Assembly: GCA_037179385.1 (NCBI GenBank)
Contig: CM074195.1
Span: 9,625,787 to 9,689,786 of the forward strand
Direction of reading: 5' to 3'
Length of the DNA stretch: 64,000 bases
Source of the DNA: Holothuria scabra
Taxonomy: Eukaryota > Echinodermata > Holothuroidea > Aspidochirotida > Holothuriidae
Shown here: positions 34,188-47,290 of the stretch, piece by piece
How the letters are laid out: every line of letters begins with the position of its first letter
Numbering within the stretch: position 1 is the first letter of the stretch
The notes under the pieces: generated by a model
Told to the model about the DNA's origin: nothing
What the model saw: the letters and a program-made list of their open reading frames with translations, nothing else
Databases searched by the model: none
Program-made: the position numbers and the translations under genes

Positions 34188-34406
34188 GTATCAAAGCCCT
34201 GTCAAGGCTGTTTGGAGTCTTTAGGCTCTGATATGCGCAATTTTAATTTACATAATAACCCCATCCTACAGAGAAACATCAAAGCCACACAATAGGCTTA
34301 GTGATCACAGAAAAATTTGACAATCAATATTTTGGAAACAACAGTCATGACTTGAAATAACTTCTAGAAATTGAATACTTTTTGTTAATTTAAGTTCGTA
34401 AGTTCT

Positions 34407-34526
34407 TCAATTGATGATCAAGCCTCAGCAACAACATCTGCCAAATTGTGGAATGATCTTCCATGTAGAACTCTTACTCCCATTAAACAATTTAAAACTA
34501 ACTTGAAAACTCATCATCATATTTGA
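34407..34526 (+). pseudogene. LINE reverse-transcriptase C-terminal relic
   Basis: A plus frame reads SIDDQASATTSAKLWNDLP and continues with FKTNLKTHHH to a TGA at 34524. The pattern A-x-K-L-W-N-x-L-P followed by F-K-x-x-L-K-T is the usual C-terminus of the ORF2 protein of several non-LTR retrotransposon groups. No catalytic reverse transcriptase motifs are found upstream, so this is the 3' end of a dead copy, with 3' untranslated sequence perhaps running on to about 34750. Confidence 0.55.
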
Positions 34527-34968
34527 CATACTGCCTGATGGTCAGCTTTTGGCACTTTGATACTCCTTGCAGAATTCAGTTTCTAAGAATGATTAATATT
34601 ACCTTGTTAGTTTCCATGTGACAACACCCTTCCCCCATAACTGTCCCCCACTTTATGTTCCCAGGGCAGGATTACTGTCTGATCCCTCCAGCCATCATAC
34701 ACTGTTTCTCATATGAAGGCATGAGTCAGCTCACATCATAGAGAGGTTTGAGTATAGATGTAGAGTTTGACAATTAGGGGGTGGGGGAAGGGGGAAGGTA
34801 AACTTTTTGGACAAAAACTGCAGCTAAATGTTGACAAATGACCTACAAAACCATAACTTATTAAGGGCATAAATTGAATTAAATGACTCGGAGGTCTGGA
34901 TAAAAATCAGCAATTTCAAAAAATGCTGCAGCCCTTGCTACCCAGAAACTCAAGAAGGCAATCTAGCT
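34527..34968. other. Unassigned sequence, possibly LINE 3' flank
   Basis: Follows the LINE relic and has no frame or repeat match. A G-rich patch lies at 34778-34800. Confidence 0.35.
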
Positions 34969-35224
34969 TTTAAAGGTCAAGAGCAGTCCCCAAAAAGTTA
35001 TTTTGAAGCAACAGCTGAATATCATAATTTTCTTCTTATTTCTCATCAAAGTATCTTTCACCATATTTTTAGACTTTAATATTGCATATTAAGGGTAAAG
35101 CAAGTGCTCAGTAAATTTCACATTTGTAGAGAAAAATGTTATCACATGACTGTCAACAGCCAATCATGAAACAGGTCAGTCTACAACACTTCTTAAAGTT
35201 GAGTTGGCTGCTCTTGCCCTTTAA
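34969..35224 (-). repeat. Family B miniature element, well preserved
   Basis: Starts TTAAAGGTCAAGAGCAGTC and ends GCTGCTCTTGCCCTTTAA, so both inverted ends are intact. Contains AGACTTTAATATTGC and CAACAGCCAATCATGAAAC. Confidence 0.88.
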
Positions 35225-37430
35225 GGTTCATGACTTGCCTCACATTTTGGGTTAACTTTCAAGACTCACTGCCAATGCCCATCCCTCTCTTGAGTGCCTG
35301 GATGTTAGCCTGAAGGAATGTCAAGCCATTTTGTGACACAATCTGCAGAGGTTGTGCCGAATGGCCTGGTTCATGGCTAAACTAGTAAGTTTTAAATTTC
35401 GTACCCTGCTATCAAATGTCATTGAAAACTCAAGCACTTCCTCTCTGCTGATCAGCAATTCCACACGCTTTGATAAAAAGATGGCAATTAACAACTCTTA
35501 CAGTGACATAGGGCATACCCACAATACTACTCCCACTCAAGAGCATATCCTTGGCTTTTTCAAGGTTTAGATTATTTCTTTGTCCACAATGAACATTCCT
35601 GGTGACAACCAGCTGCAGGTCTTGCATAATTAGTGGAGAAGAATGAAATATATTCCTCTTTTAAAGCTCTGCATACCTGTCACTTTGTTATAACAATCTG
35701 AAGCCTGGAATATCTAAACTGAAGTTGTAATAAATATTCCACCTTGAGATAATGTACTTCAACACTGCCCTCAATTTGTGTGAAACTATCATAACTAGTA
35801 TCACTTATCATGGCAAGCTTTTAACAATTTTTTCTCTGACTGATTGCTGACCCAATTACATTTGAGAGAGTGTTTTAAATGTGTACAGGAAGATTTGACA
35901 ACAAAAAAAAAAAAAAAAAATACTTTTCCTGAGCATATCTCCAGGCACCAACCCTCTGAAAGACCCCTTACCACTAACTGGTCATCCTCTGGGTTTCTTA
36001 TCCACTATTCAAAATTTGCTGCCATGGAATCAGAGCCAAGCCCAATGTTACTACTTGAATGTGTCATCTCGTCAAACGGCAGATATACAAAAACCTTGAA
36101 AAACAGCTGAAACACTCAAAAATCCCAGTTTGGGATAATTCTATGCTCAATTTGCCCATCAACAAAAAGGTTATAGGAACAAATGAAAGGAGCGAGGAAT
36201 TCTCTGGGAGACAAGAGCATCTCTGTCAGCTCCCAGATCAGAGTAGCTTCATCCTTGGCTTGAATTTTGATCTTCTTCCAATTCTACACTAAGAGGGACT
36301 CCGCAATTTTATATGGACCAGAAAGAAATTTCTGACAGAGCCTTCCACCAGGAAATCTTCTTGTTCCATTTACACTCATTAATATAATGGGGAATGAATG
36401 ATGCTGTCAGAAATGGAATCTGTAAGACTGTTTTGGGTCTTTAAAGGGACACCCTTAGATGTAAATTAAGTTTTGTTTTCAACGTGTACCCTCTGCTAAA
36501 AGTCATTTGCTCTGGAATAATAGGACATCAGAGCCTGGGACATTTCCTTTATCATATGGGTGAGAGGTTAGCAGGGAAGGAGGAATTGGGAGGTGGTTAA
36601 AAATTCCAGGGTTTGGGTGGCATTTGCATTTTTCAGTCGGATTTGCTGATTTTAATAAATTGCAAATAACTAAATATTCATCAGAACAGACCAGCATTAA
36701 ATGTACAAATCAATCAGGAGCAGGGGAAAAAGCTACACCTCCCTCTTCACAAAAATTTAAAATTTGGTACTATCCAAGATCAAATAATATCTGAAGGCAG
36801 CATATGTAAAAAATATAAAGCATGCCCCAGCTCCTATAGTCTGGCACCCTCCTGCACCTCACCCTTAATGCATTACGCCAATGCAACACAAAATTTGGCA
36901 TTCAACTGCAATTCCCACAACCTTTTGCATCCAGGGGCCAAGCTGATTGACTGGGCTTCACAATACCATTGGGCACTTCAGCACAAAATAAAATTTTCAA
37001 GGAAACTTCATACTGTACTAACCAACAAATCAAAACCGGCCTTATAGTTCTACAACTGCAAAGAGCTCTCCAAGAAACCCAGTCATGGAAGATGAAGTTG
37101 ATTATGTGTACTCTCAGCAGTGCAAGCAGCTGCTGCCTGTAACCAGGCAAGTTTCCTCCCATTTGCATCAACTTCCCAAGAAGATATACATACGGGAGTG
37201 TGGGGCTTATTAAATTTAAACTCAACCAAAAAGAAAAGATGGGAATCTTTGCCTTGACATTCACAAAATTACATAGGTTTAGGGATTGAACTGCACAATG
37301 CACATTATTCCAATCAGGCACATTCTTTAATAAACTACAAGAAACACTGACTTTTTAGCTAAATGGACATTTCCTATATACTGTAAGCACTGCCAAGGTT
37401 TTGGTCATCCTCACTCTGAGTGCTATTAGT
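35225..37430. other. Unassigned sequence with several open frames
   Basis: Frames of 60-139 codons occur on both strands (largest 36902-37321, minus, contains KLMQMGGNLPGYRQQ). None matches a family I recognise, and runs of this length are expected by chance over 64 kb. A decayed retroelement is possible. A poly-A run sits at 35903-35920. Confidence 0.35.
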
Positions 37431-37503
37431 TTACCAGGGTAAGTTACTGGTAAGTGGGGATTATATATGTAGAGGTAAGTATAGAGGGGCAATGTAGATT
37501 GCC
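37431..37503. repeat. Family K repeat (copy 3, right part)
   Basis: TTACCAGGGTAAGTTACTGG then GTAAGTGGGGATTA and AGAGGGGCAATGTAGAT match 9195-9262. Confidence 0.5.
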
Positions 37504-39885
37504 AAGGTTTTGGTCAAACAAGCTCTGCAGTATGGCACTAGCCCAAAATTCATTAATGAAGCTTGACACATAAAGATTTCTTTCTTTAATTCAATTCAAA
37601 AGTTTTATCTCTTTTATAGCATCACACGAAAATTGATAGGATATTTGAACCAAACTTTGAAAGGTCACCTGACTACTGAATTGGCCAATTGCAATTTTTC
37701 ATTCTTAGGATTCAACATTTGTTATGTTTTAGATTTTATGTAGCTGTACGTCCTTTTCATTTTGAAAATACAGCAGATTTCTGCGGAATATGCAGAGAGC
37801 TCTCTTCAAAACCCTTGAATGACATCACATCAACTCTGACATGAGTTGAATTACTCTGCAAGAGAGTGCATTAATTTAATTAAGTACCCTTCAATGCATA
37901 CTGTAATTTGCTTAGCAAGTGAGTCAAGTATTAAACTCACTCAAGTTCACAACATAATCTAACCTTTCAAGCCTAGATACCTTTTAAAGCAATTAGCTGT
38001 AACATATTTTATCCTTTCTGAGAATCTATAACTGATATGAACTGAGTCAAGGACATTCTACCCTTTAATAAGAACAGGATAACCCATGCATGTATTGTTT
38101 CATAAACCATGTCATGTTAAAGGGACTCACTGAGTCGATATTGATAACTTAATGAAAAAGTATACACATGAAAATGCTTACATGACTATCAAGTTTCAGT
38201 CACAAAAAAGAAACTTTAAACCAGAAAAGGAAAAAAAAATTGTGAGATTTAACTATAGTCTCAACATAATTTGGGGGCAATTACTTGGGTCCTATAAGTG
38301 ATGAAAGCTATACTAGCAACATTTGTGGCAAAACTCTGTTCTCAGTAAGAATTTTTACAATCAGTAATTGGTTATTTTCAAGCAAAGCATACTTGGTCAA
38401 AAACTTATACCGAGAGTAGTATGCAGAGCAGTTAGTGCACTTTGTTACTCTCACTAGCATAAAAAGTCCTGACAACACTATTATGCACAACTAAAGGTCC
38501 ACTGAACTTTCAATTTGTACTGCAGACTGTGCACTCCATGCTAGCTGTCATGTTGCATCTTGAAAATGCAACATAGACACCCCAGAAGATCAAAGGCTGT
38601 GTGTGGCATAAATGGTATCTCAGTTTGTTACATGATCTGTGCCATTAAATGGGCTATATGCTTTCATCTTGTTCACACTGCATGAAAAACATTAGCACAT
38701 GCTTGACTGACCTATTAGCTAACTCCAAATGCTACGTAACTTTTTGTGTATTTTATTATTTCTTTACAGTCAATCAATTAATCAGATGTGAAATGTAATT
38801 ATATGAAGTGTTCGTGTAGTGAGCTCCATTTCCTCCCTAAAGTGATAAGAGGTAATCAGGCAGAGAAGGAGGGTGTAACAAAAAGTAAGAAAGAATGTTT
38901 CATGTCACTTTACAGTTCTAGAGGTCCATCTAATGACCAGTTTGAAATTCTAACAGTACAATCTGTGCACAAATTATACACTACTCTCAAGCTATATTCT
39001 TAACCATAACTTGATCTCACAGATAGCTTTCAAGTAACAAAATTTATGACACCTCTACATATTGTTTTACACAAATCGATTACTGTATTTTAATAATAAA
39101 CAACTTACATGCACTCCTGTTGCAAAGCTGATAGGAACACCTACAATTAATTGGCTGCCTTCAAGCAATAAGTCCATCTAAAGCTTAACCAGTCTGCAAT
39201 ATGTAATACCTGATTTCAAAATTTTAATTTTATAAACTGATCTTTGTTGTTTAATGGGAATTCAATACTGTTTTTGCTATAATAGGAACACCACCTTCTC
39301 GTGTGTTTTGAAATGATACAGGATGGATCCCTTAAGTTAAGCCAACATGATCTGTTAGATTGGATTCGAGTTACACTTCCAGAAGCTTTTCGTTGACCTG
39401 CCAACGTAAATATTTCGATGGGAATCTCAGGAAATTATGACAACACAGCATGCATTTCAACCGACCATATATCACTTTTTCCGACACACTTTCAATATGA
39501 GGAAGTTATCGAAATAGAACGGCAGAGGAACTTGCACAAAGTAAATAGTAAGCAAGAAACAAGGATGGGATGTTCAAACCCCAGTAATTAAGCTTTTGAA
39601 AAGGAAAGATTGCACTTGTGGCACACAAAACATTCATATCTCAACAAACATGAATGTCATGGTCTAGACAGCGCATTCTCACATTTTCTGTTCTTCTCAT
39701 AAAATACCTTTCATATACTTTGAAAATATTACTGAACTATTGCCAAGCCAATGTGAAGCAGTGGGTTATTTCTCACAAATTTCCCAATTCCTGCAGTGCA
39801 AAAAAAAAATTTTTACATAATTAGATACGGTACAATACTACTAGATGAACTCAAATTGGGATGGCTGCATATCTTCCTTTAAAAA
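37504..39885. other. Unassigned AT-rich sequence with one weak exon candidate
   Basis: No gene is called. A minus frame of about 70 codons ending near 39216 (contains LAGQRKASGSVTRIQS) has CpGs and a donor-like AGAAG/GTGGTG at about 39291, but no start codon. Nothing else is recognised. Confidence 0.35.
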
Positions 39886-40500
39886 GCTTAATCCTCCTAC
39901 CCCAAACAGTACCGATTCTCCTAATCTACTTATGGCACTTAAATTAAGGGCCAAACCTCTCACCCCAAACTACAATTTTGGTACGGGGGTACCAAAATTC
40001 TCAATGGGCTCAGTTCTTTGATTGACAGCTAATTCAAACAATGCAGAGTACCAAAGCTTATGTCACACAGCATGAATGGTACTGAGAGTGTTTTGATTAT
40101 ATAAACTGAGTTTTTCTTTAATCACCTTGAAGCACTAAACTGAGGTTGTATCTGGATGAGGATGAATTTCAGACAGTAGTGGGTGGAGCTGAAGTAAGAA
40201 GGTTAGGAGAATTGGTAGTGTTTGGGGTGAGAGAACTGGGTCTTTAAGCCCCTCCCACAACTGTGTGAAATTCATCCTCATCCAGATACAATCTCAGTTT
40301 ATTGCCTCAGGATGAGTATACATACAAGAAAATGATGTGCTATCAAAACAACTTCAGCACAGTACATACTGTGTAATATGAGCTTCAGTAATCTGCCATT
40401 TTTTGAAAAACTGTTTTAAATCAAATAGCTGTGCCAGTTGAGAATTTCTGTGGACTACTACAAAAGTTGTACTTTGAGGTGAGAGGATGATCCCTTTAAT
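39886..40500. repeat. Compound inverted cluster of family C elements
   Basis: A partial copy in minus orientation (about 39886-39940) is followed by a copy in plus orientation (to about 40245) and a copy in minus orientation (about 40246-40500). The two larger copies abut tail to tail: GTATCTGGATGAGGATGAA is answered by TTCATCCTCATCCAGATAC. The unit could form a long hairpin of well over 100 bp. Non-coding. Confidence 0.75.
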
Positions 40501-40660
40501 GTCAAAATGGGCCTTATTGTTGAACTAACCTCTGGGGTGTAAAACACAATTTCATCACTCAATTTTAAACCAGGTGTACCTGGTCCTCTCCTCTTCATTT
40601 TAAGAAAGTTTTCCCCACTACCTGCATACACATACTTCAGATCAAGAAAAACAAAGTGAC
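40501..40660. other. Unassigned spacer
   Basis: No feature is seen between the family C cluster and the tandem array. Confidence 0.4.
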
Positions 40661-41124
40661 ATTTTTAAGGATCGAAGAAAACTTCTACTCTGCAAGCCAA
40701 AGCCAGTAAACCAGGACTAAAAATCATTTTTAAGGATCAAAGACAACTTCTATTCTGCAAGCCAAAGCCAGTAAACCAGGACTAAAAATCATTTTTAAGG
40801 ATCAAAGACAACTTCTACTCTGCAAGCCAAAGCCAGTAAACCTGAGGACTAAAAATCATTTTTAAGGATCAAAGACAACTTCTATTCTGCAAGCCAAAGC
40901 CAGTAAACCAGGACTAAAAATCATTTCTAAGGATCAAAGACAACTTCTACTCTGCAAGCCAAAGCCAGTAAACCTGAGGACTAAAAATCATTTTTAAGGA
41001 TCAAAGACAACTCCTACTCTGCAAGCCAAAGCCATTAAACCAGGACTAAAAATCATTTTTAAGGATCGGAGACAACTTCTACTCTGCACGCCAAAGCCGC
41101 AGTAAACCTGAGGGCTAAAAATCA
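40661..41124. repeat. Seven-unit 65/67-bp tandem array
   Basis: Units start at 40661, 40726, 40791, 40858, 40923, 40990 and 41055. Each reads ATTTTTAAGGATC, then CTGCAAGCCAAAGCCAG, then GGACTAAAAATC. Units 3, 5 and 7 carry a 2-bp insertion (CCTGAGG for CCAGG) and units 2 and 4 carry TATTCTG for TACTCTG, so units alternate as a dimer of about 132 bp in the middle of the array. The last unit is diverged. No conserved coding frame is apparent. Confidence 0.92.
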
Positions 41125-43099
41125 TTCGAATGACTTTTAAGCAAACATTCTTCGTGTTTTTCACATGTTCCAACAAACTTGTTTAAGGATGGAGGAATGA
41201 TAATCAAATAAATTTGTACTAACAGGGAGCTTCCTCTTCAACAGCTGTTTTTTAAGAAGGTCATTCTTTGAATTTTCAAACGCCTGGTCTGAGATGTATA
41301 GTCAGACCTTTGCACTAGCTCAATGGCCAGACTCATTCATGGCCATCAATCTGCACCCAAAAGCTAGAGGGCATGATCACTTTCGTAAAAAATTTTTACT
41401 GTGCTAAAACCTGAAATATACTAATGGGTGTGTTTCTAAAATGTGTGTATGTCGGGGCATGTTCCTTTCTACTCCATTACCCAAATTCATGCCCATGGCC
41501 AGACTATGAGGCCAGCTAAAGCCACATACTTCAACAGGTACCAAATTGAGTCAACAATAAAATTATACCATTCGATGGTCGATTTGAATTTTTATTTTAT
41601 TTTTTGTTTTTTTGTTTGTCTTTTTTTTTGTTTGGTTTTTTTTTTTTTTGGCTAAACATTGATCCTCATTTGAGAATAAAGGAAAGTATGTTTGGTGTTA
41701 TGACCTTGGCAAAACAGACAGGACCCTGATATGATATACTGGTCAGGTGTAGATCACTTGCCACATAATTGGGTTCTTCCATACAAATCTGTTGCATTTA
41801 GTCAATGTTAACCTTTAATTCATTCAAATAGTTTTATTGCTGGTTCCTATTTTACTTTCTTAACATACAATACCTGATTCTCATTAAGGGTAATCATGTG
41901 ACTACCTTTGGCAGTAATTGCTTCCACACCCTGTCATTACAGTCATCTTCATAGATTTAGCAACTGCAGAACAACACTCGGAAAATTAATGTTGGGTTGA
42001 ATTTCCCCCTAGTACTTCAAACGAAATCATGAGACAGTGGAGTTAGTTTAACCACACAAACAGACCTCATTACATTACCCGCTCAATCCTAATTGTGTTT
42101 CCTACATATGCATGTCCCTCTCATAAATTCCAATTATTGCAATATAAGAAACAAATGTTGAGAATTTTTCCATGTATTGCCTTGGTATGTAAGTACATTT
42201 TTCAAGGTATACTATAGTATATGGTAACGCTGTCTGTGGTAAAATGGATTTAGTATGACAATGCAAAATAATTTGCACATGGGCTCAAAATTCTGACAAC
42301 GACACAGCCAAAATGAATATATAGCTGTAGGTCTGTGTTTTATCATAAGACATTTACTAAGGGGCACCACAGCCAGTACATAAAGGTCCAATAGCCATGC
42401 TATTGGTGCCGCTGCCTATTTCGGAGCCCCGTTTGTTGGTACTTCCTGTTCTAAAACAGTGTGTGTGTATGAGACAAAGTAATAGATCTAATTTTTTTCA
42501 AGGTGTGTGAGTATTTAACTGTTTTAACAGAGTTGAAAAAGCTTCTGTTCTTTATATGGTGTTGTATAATTATCAAATTGAAATTTGAAATTTACAAAGA
42601 TTTTAAAACACTTCTACCTTTAAGTGGTAATCGTTATTTTCACACTGGGGCTGGTAAAGTTCAAAAGAAACCCACCACTTACTGAAAAAAATTTAAGAAG
42701 TTTTAGTAATCTGGACTAGACTTGGGTGAGAGCTGTTGCTTCTTTATAAATTGATTTTGGTGGGGAAAATATACCCGGGGAAAACTGCAAACGTTATATC
42801 TGTGGCAGCTGTCTTGAGTGATCCTTACTATAGGGTGTGCTACTTGAATTCACTGCAGCTTATGGGTTGGGGTGGAGAGAATGTTGTAGGCATATGTACT
42901 TTATGTAAGCCATTCTGCTTCATTCCTTCCCTAAATGCCTGCAATTCCATACGTATAAGGACTTCTTAGCACAGAGGGTGACCCTGTCCTATCCTAAGAC
43001 TCTTCCCATCATTCTTGTGATTCAGACATTGAATCAGGCAAAGAAGGGTGAAATTAACTGAGTGTCTGGTGCTGCTTAGGTGTATTTTATATTTATTGC
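41125..43099. other. Unassigned AT-rich sequence with small features
   Basis: No gene is supported. A T/G-rich tract lies at about 41589-41650. CCAATAGC and GCTATTGG form a perfect 8-bp hairpin at about 42388-42406, in a CpG-bearing patch. Confidence 0.4.
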
Positions 43100-43375
43100 T
43101 GAAAATAAGTTTGGGGTGACAAAGGGCTAGAGCAGTCGGTTGCCCCAAACTATTTATTTTGAGGCATCAGCTAAATCTCATGATTTTCTTCTAATTTCTT
43201 ATCACAGTATCTATATTTTAAGACTCTAATATTGCATATTCAAGGTAAACCAAGAAGTATTACTCCTGGTAAACTTTATATTTAAGAAAAAAAAATACCA
43301 TCACATGACTGTCAAGAGCCAATCAGGAAACAGTGAACTACACTACGTCAAGTTAGGGTGACTACTCTTGCCCTA
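43100..43375 (-). repeat. Family B miniature element with a terminal inverted scrap
   Basis: The main copy begins AAAGGGCTAGAGCAGTC at 43121 and ends ACTACTCTTGCCCTAGC. Directly left of it, GAAAATAAGTTTGGGGTGAC (43101-43120) is the inverse of a family B end, so a 20-base inverted scrap abuts the copy. Confidence 0.78.
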
Positions 43376-45544
43376 GCACCTAGTCATTCACCCATCTACT
43401 ATCCCAGGCAATTAAGTGACTGAACCACATCTCCAACTACAATTTGTAAAACGTGGACAGAGCCAAACATGCAGAGCCAAATGAAGTCTACATGCATCTC
43501 CTTTGAAATATTATAATACCAGGGAGCAGATCTGGCAGCTCCAGGCCCTGAGTACTTCCATGATAATACAGCAGTCAAATACAACACAATGGATTCTTAT
43601 GTCCCGAATAAGGTGCAAAATCTGTGAACCACATGTTTCAGACTTCAAAAAGGTTAGACATCCAGGCACCAGCTCTGTAAGAGCTATTCTTTACACAAAC
43701 TACAAATCTATGTTAATTATAGCTATTTATTGGCAGTGCTTCTGAATTGGCCATAGAACATATGAGAGTGTATTCATGGTATTAGAAACTTTGGTCTAAA
43801 CTTGGGTTTGAAAAATAAGTTCAACAAATTCAACTGCATAACAATTTTTTTACTGACTTGTGTACTCTTAATTGTTCATATTTTCTTCACACAATGATAA
43901 TTACTAATGCATAACACTACTTGCTTTAATCTGATTGGTCATTGTTAAGCCATGCTAAAAAGTCCAGTCACCAATCTTTGGGTGTTAACTTAAAAATAAC
44001 GTCTGAGGATTTTCTAGTTTTCCTACCATGCTGTGAGTTGAACAGTGACTAATCCATCGGAAAGGTCCTGCGGTGTGTATGACCACATGTTTTATTCCTG
44101 ACGGTGCTCTTGTATGCTTGGATGGATATTTAATGTAGTCTTCCATTCATGACACATACTTCAAAGAATATTCCTCTAATACAAAACACACCAAGTTATG
44201 ACACATGCAACTGACTGCACACCCTGTATACAGCAAATTTATTGTACAAGTTTTCCCTTTCTTTTAACAACAGCTGGGTGTATGAAATAGTTTGTATGAG
44301 GTAATGATTCACACTTTACATTACCATCACCAGAGAGCAAAGCCTTCACACTTAAAGCCTACCTTGGGCTGCCTTTGAAGCCGTCTATATGGCCGCCAAA
44401 CAGTGGCAGTCAATAGCCACATCCCATCACAGATTTCACACCTGTGTTATAGCTACAAAAAAGCTCAATACTGTGGAGAGACTAAAAATGTTAAAAACTT
44501 CACACCTTACCTTCAGTCTAAAATAATAAAGTATATCTTAGTTCATATATTTCACTGTGGAGTCTAAAATTCTGGATCAATTGAGCCTGCCACAAATTGA
44601 TGAGTTCAACGATGGTTATTGTTTGCCTTCAGTTTGTCACAGCTGCCTCAGAAGCCACAACATTAAGATGGTTTGAGTTTTTGCGTAAAGTATGACGTAG
44701 ATTGCTATTAGTGAGGCACCTTAGAATTAAGTGTAAACCAGCTGTCAATATAAGTCTTATAAGTCGCCTGAAACAATATCCATAATTTTACTCTAATGTT
44801 ACCTTCATTTTAAAAGACTGAATACTTCCCCTTTCAGCAAGACATCAAACTGCAGCAATTATTTAAGATCAATTCTTGAGATACTGCACAATTGTAAATT
44901 AATGACGTACAAAAGCAACTGGTCAATAGTGGAAGTAAATCAGAGATTTGATCAAGTTTAGTTTACAGACCAGGCTATTTGTAAAGGTACATCTATGCAC
45001 CATTTGTGGAGATGCAATTTTCAAATACCTATCAAGGAAAATGGAGGGGGGGGGGGGCTGGGGTAAGGGAAAAGCGGTGATTCTTTTTAAGGTTCTGGCA
45101 GTCTTGATGCATGTTTGAAGCTAGCATTAAGTTTCTCAAGTAACCAGGACAGGATCCTACCAAGCAGGCAAATATGTAACACAGATGTAACACCAAAGAT
45201 ACTATCTCTTGTGAGATTGAAAGAACTAGTTCTCCATTGTGGCCTTGCATGCAGCTATTAACGAACTTTTGTTGCACTTTAGAGGCCCTTCACCCAAAGG
45301 CCTTTTTTATTCAGATAACACAGAAGAATGAAAAAAGATAAATATTAGGTTTTAACAGAGAGGATATGTCTATCAAGTTCATTGTGACTACATTACTCAA
45401 TCTCTATTTTTATCATTATAGGTGGTAACTATGAAAATAAAATTCAACTTTTGGCAATTAGTTTCAATCAAAAATTGTCAACACTACCTCAAGGTGTAGT
45501 GCAGGAGAGAAGGAAGACATGGACACGACTAAAATTGTTCTGAA
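43376..45544. other. Unassigned sequence
   Basis: No gene is supported. At 44345-44405 a GC-raised minus frame (contains MWLLTATVWRPYRR) meets a donor-like CCAAG/GTAGGC, which is too short to call. A G-run is at about 45043-45057. Confidence 0.35.
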
Positions 45545-45866
45545 GGCAACTGAATTACCACCCCAGACACTGCCAATTGCCAAAACCTACTTACTTCTAG
45601 CCTAGCTGAACCACAGCTGTTTAAAACTCATCTTCATCCAGACAAACGCCCATTTAACTGATTCAGGACATGCTGTAGTGAGTACATATAGAGAAAGCCC
45701 TAAAATGTAATCAGAACATCCTAAGTACATACTGTGTACTATGAGCTACTCTGCATTTTTTCTTTTGTCTTTTTTATGTCAGTCAAAGAGCTGTACTAAT
45801 TGACAATTTTTGCAGTCTGGTAAAATTGTAAATTGTAGGTTGTGATGAAAACTAACTGCCTTTAAC
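45545..45866 (-). repeat. Family C miniature element, copy 6
   Basis: Carries CCTACTTACTTCTAGCC, AAAACTCATCTTCATCCAG, TCAAAGAGCTGTACTAATTG and ends AACTGCCTTTAAC. It matches 7471-7778 in order, with many changes. Confidence 0.75.
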
Positions 45867-46450
45867 ATATCTTTCCAGGTTATCAATTCCATTATAGGGG
45901 TATTTTGTTGTTTTGACAAGCAATTCCATGACTTAAATTCTGTGTCACACGCAATCATACATATACTGTGTGAAAAACTTGCAAAAATGATCTGTAATCA
46001 TTGTCTAGTTTCCCCCTGTTTATAGACTTGCATCTGCTTGGAAATTTTACAACAAAATCCCAATTGAACAGTATTTAATACAGAACTAACATATTTTACA
46101 CTTGAGAGACCTTATCAATGTCCACATGTTGATTCTGGTAATTAATTAAAAATGGAAAAAACATGTACTGGAACAAAAGGTTATAATATTCACAGCAAAA
46201 CTCTGATTTCCTCTTTCAATAGCTGTTTTACAACCTTGTTCAAGTTTGATTTAATTCACTGGAAACTCTTTGACTTAATTGAATCAGCAAATGTAAGCAA
46301 TGATAGAATTGAACATTTGCCCAATATTATGTCGGGTATCCTTGCCAAAAAAACGTGTGTGTGGAGGGATATTTAGTATAACTTAACCACTCTCACAGTC
46401 CTTACAATTATATGCAATGTTCTTACAATAACCCTTATTGTCTCAATATC
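45867..46450. other. Unassigned AT-rich sequence
   Basis: No gene or repeat match is seen. Confidence 0.4.
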
Positions 46451-46641
46451 AAGGGCCGTAACCAGTCTGGCCATGGAGGGAGGGGGGGGAGGAGGGAGAG
46501 GGGACAAGACTCCAAAGGTTTTCTGATTTTGCACCAGTTTCCTCTTCTTTTCTCTCTTTGGTGCCTTTCTTCCCTTCCCAATTTTTTCCCCTTCCCCATT
46601 TTTGGGTGTGGGGGGAACTTCCCCCACTTGTTACGCACCTG
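46451..46641. repeat. Family H miniature element, copy 2 (inverted)
   Basis: Starts AGGGCCGTAACCAG and ends in the rough inverse CTTGTTACGCACCTG. The interior is a G-rich run followed by a pyrimidine-rich half. It matches the inverse of 16484-16690 in the GACAAGACTCCAAAGG region. Overlapping frames on both strands come from this bias. Confidence 0.6.
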
Positions 46642-47290
46642 ACTGTACCATACTCCCTCTCCCGTTCAGTTGCATTTGCCTATTCTGCGAATATTAACAA
46701 GATTATGCATGCCATTTTCCAAATTTCCCATGAAACTTGCACCCTATCCCATCTGGAATAGCCATAGTTACACTGAACAAGACCTTTCACCCACATAGTG
46801 TAATATGACCCATATTTCTGTCAAATATCTGAGCAGACAAAACTACTCCATGTTATCTTTACTTGTAGGTTGAAGGGATGCATTGACTCCAGTCTGGATG
46901 TATACTAAGGTAGCAATAAGGTAGAATAAACAAGTAGGGCTCCCTCAACAGATAATTTAAACTTTTTCCCATCTAATACAGGAAGTAATCAGGGCAAAAT
47001 ATATATAGTGACTGGTCAGACAAAAAACTAAACATCATAGTGTCCTGTTGGTCAATAAGACTCTAGACTCCATCATAAATCACCGCAACGATCCAAACAG
47101 GAGTGTTGATTAATTGGACAAAGTGAATGACCTCAACTGACCGCTACTAATTCAAAAGTGGTCTAATGGAGTTAGGTGGATTGCCTTTGGAAGGAAGAAG
47201 AAAAACTGTAATTGGACAATTACCAAATTATGAACATATGTCGTATTCCTTTTTAAAGGATGACTGCTCAAAACAAATTATGACGTGCTT
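46642..47290. other. Unassigned sequence
   Basis: No gene or repeat match is seen. Confidence 0.4.

Noticed and set aside
36902..37321. 139-codon minus-strand frame containing LLGKLMQMGGNLPGY
   Set aside because: It hinted at retroelement polymerase but has no catalytic or RNase H motif, and nearby frames do not extend it.
44345..44405. Minus frame beginning MWLLTATVWRPYRR meeting a donor-like site
   Set aside because: Only 20 codons, different phase from the better candidates, weak start context.
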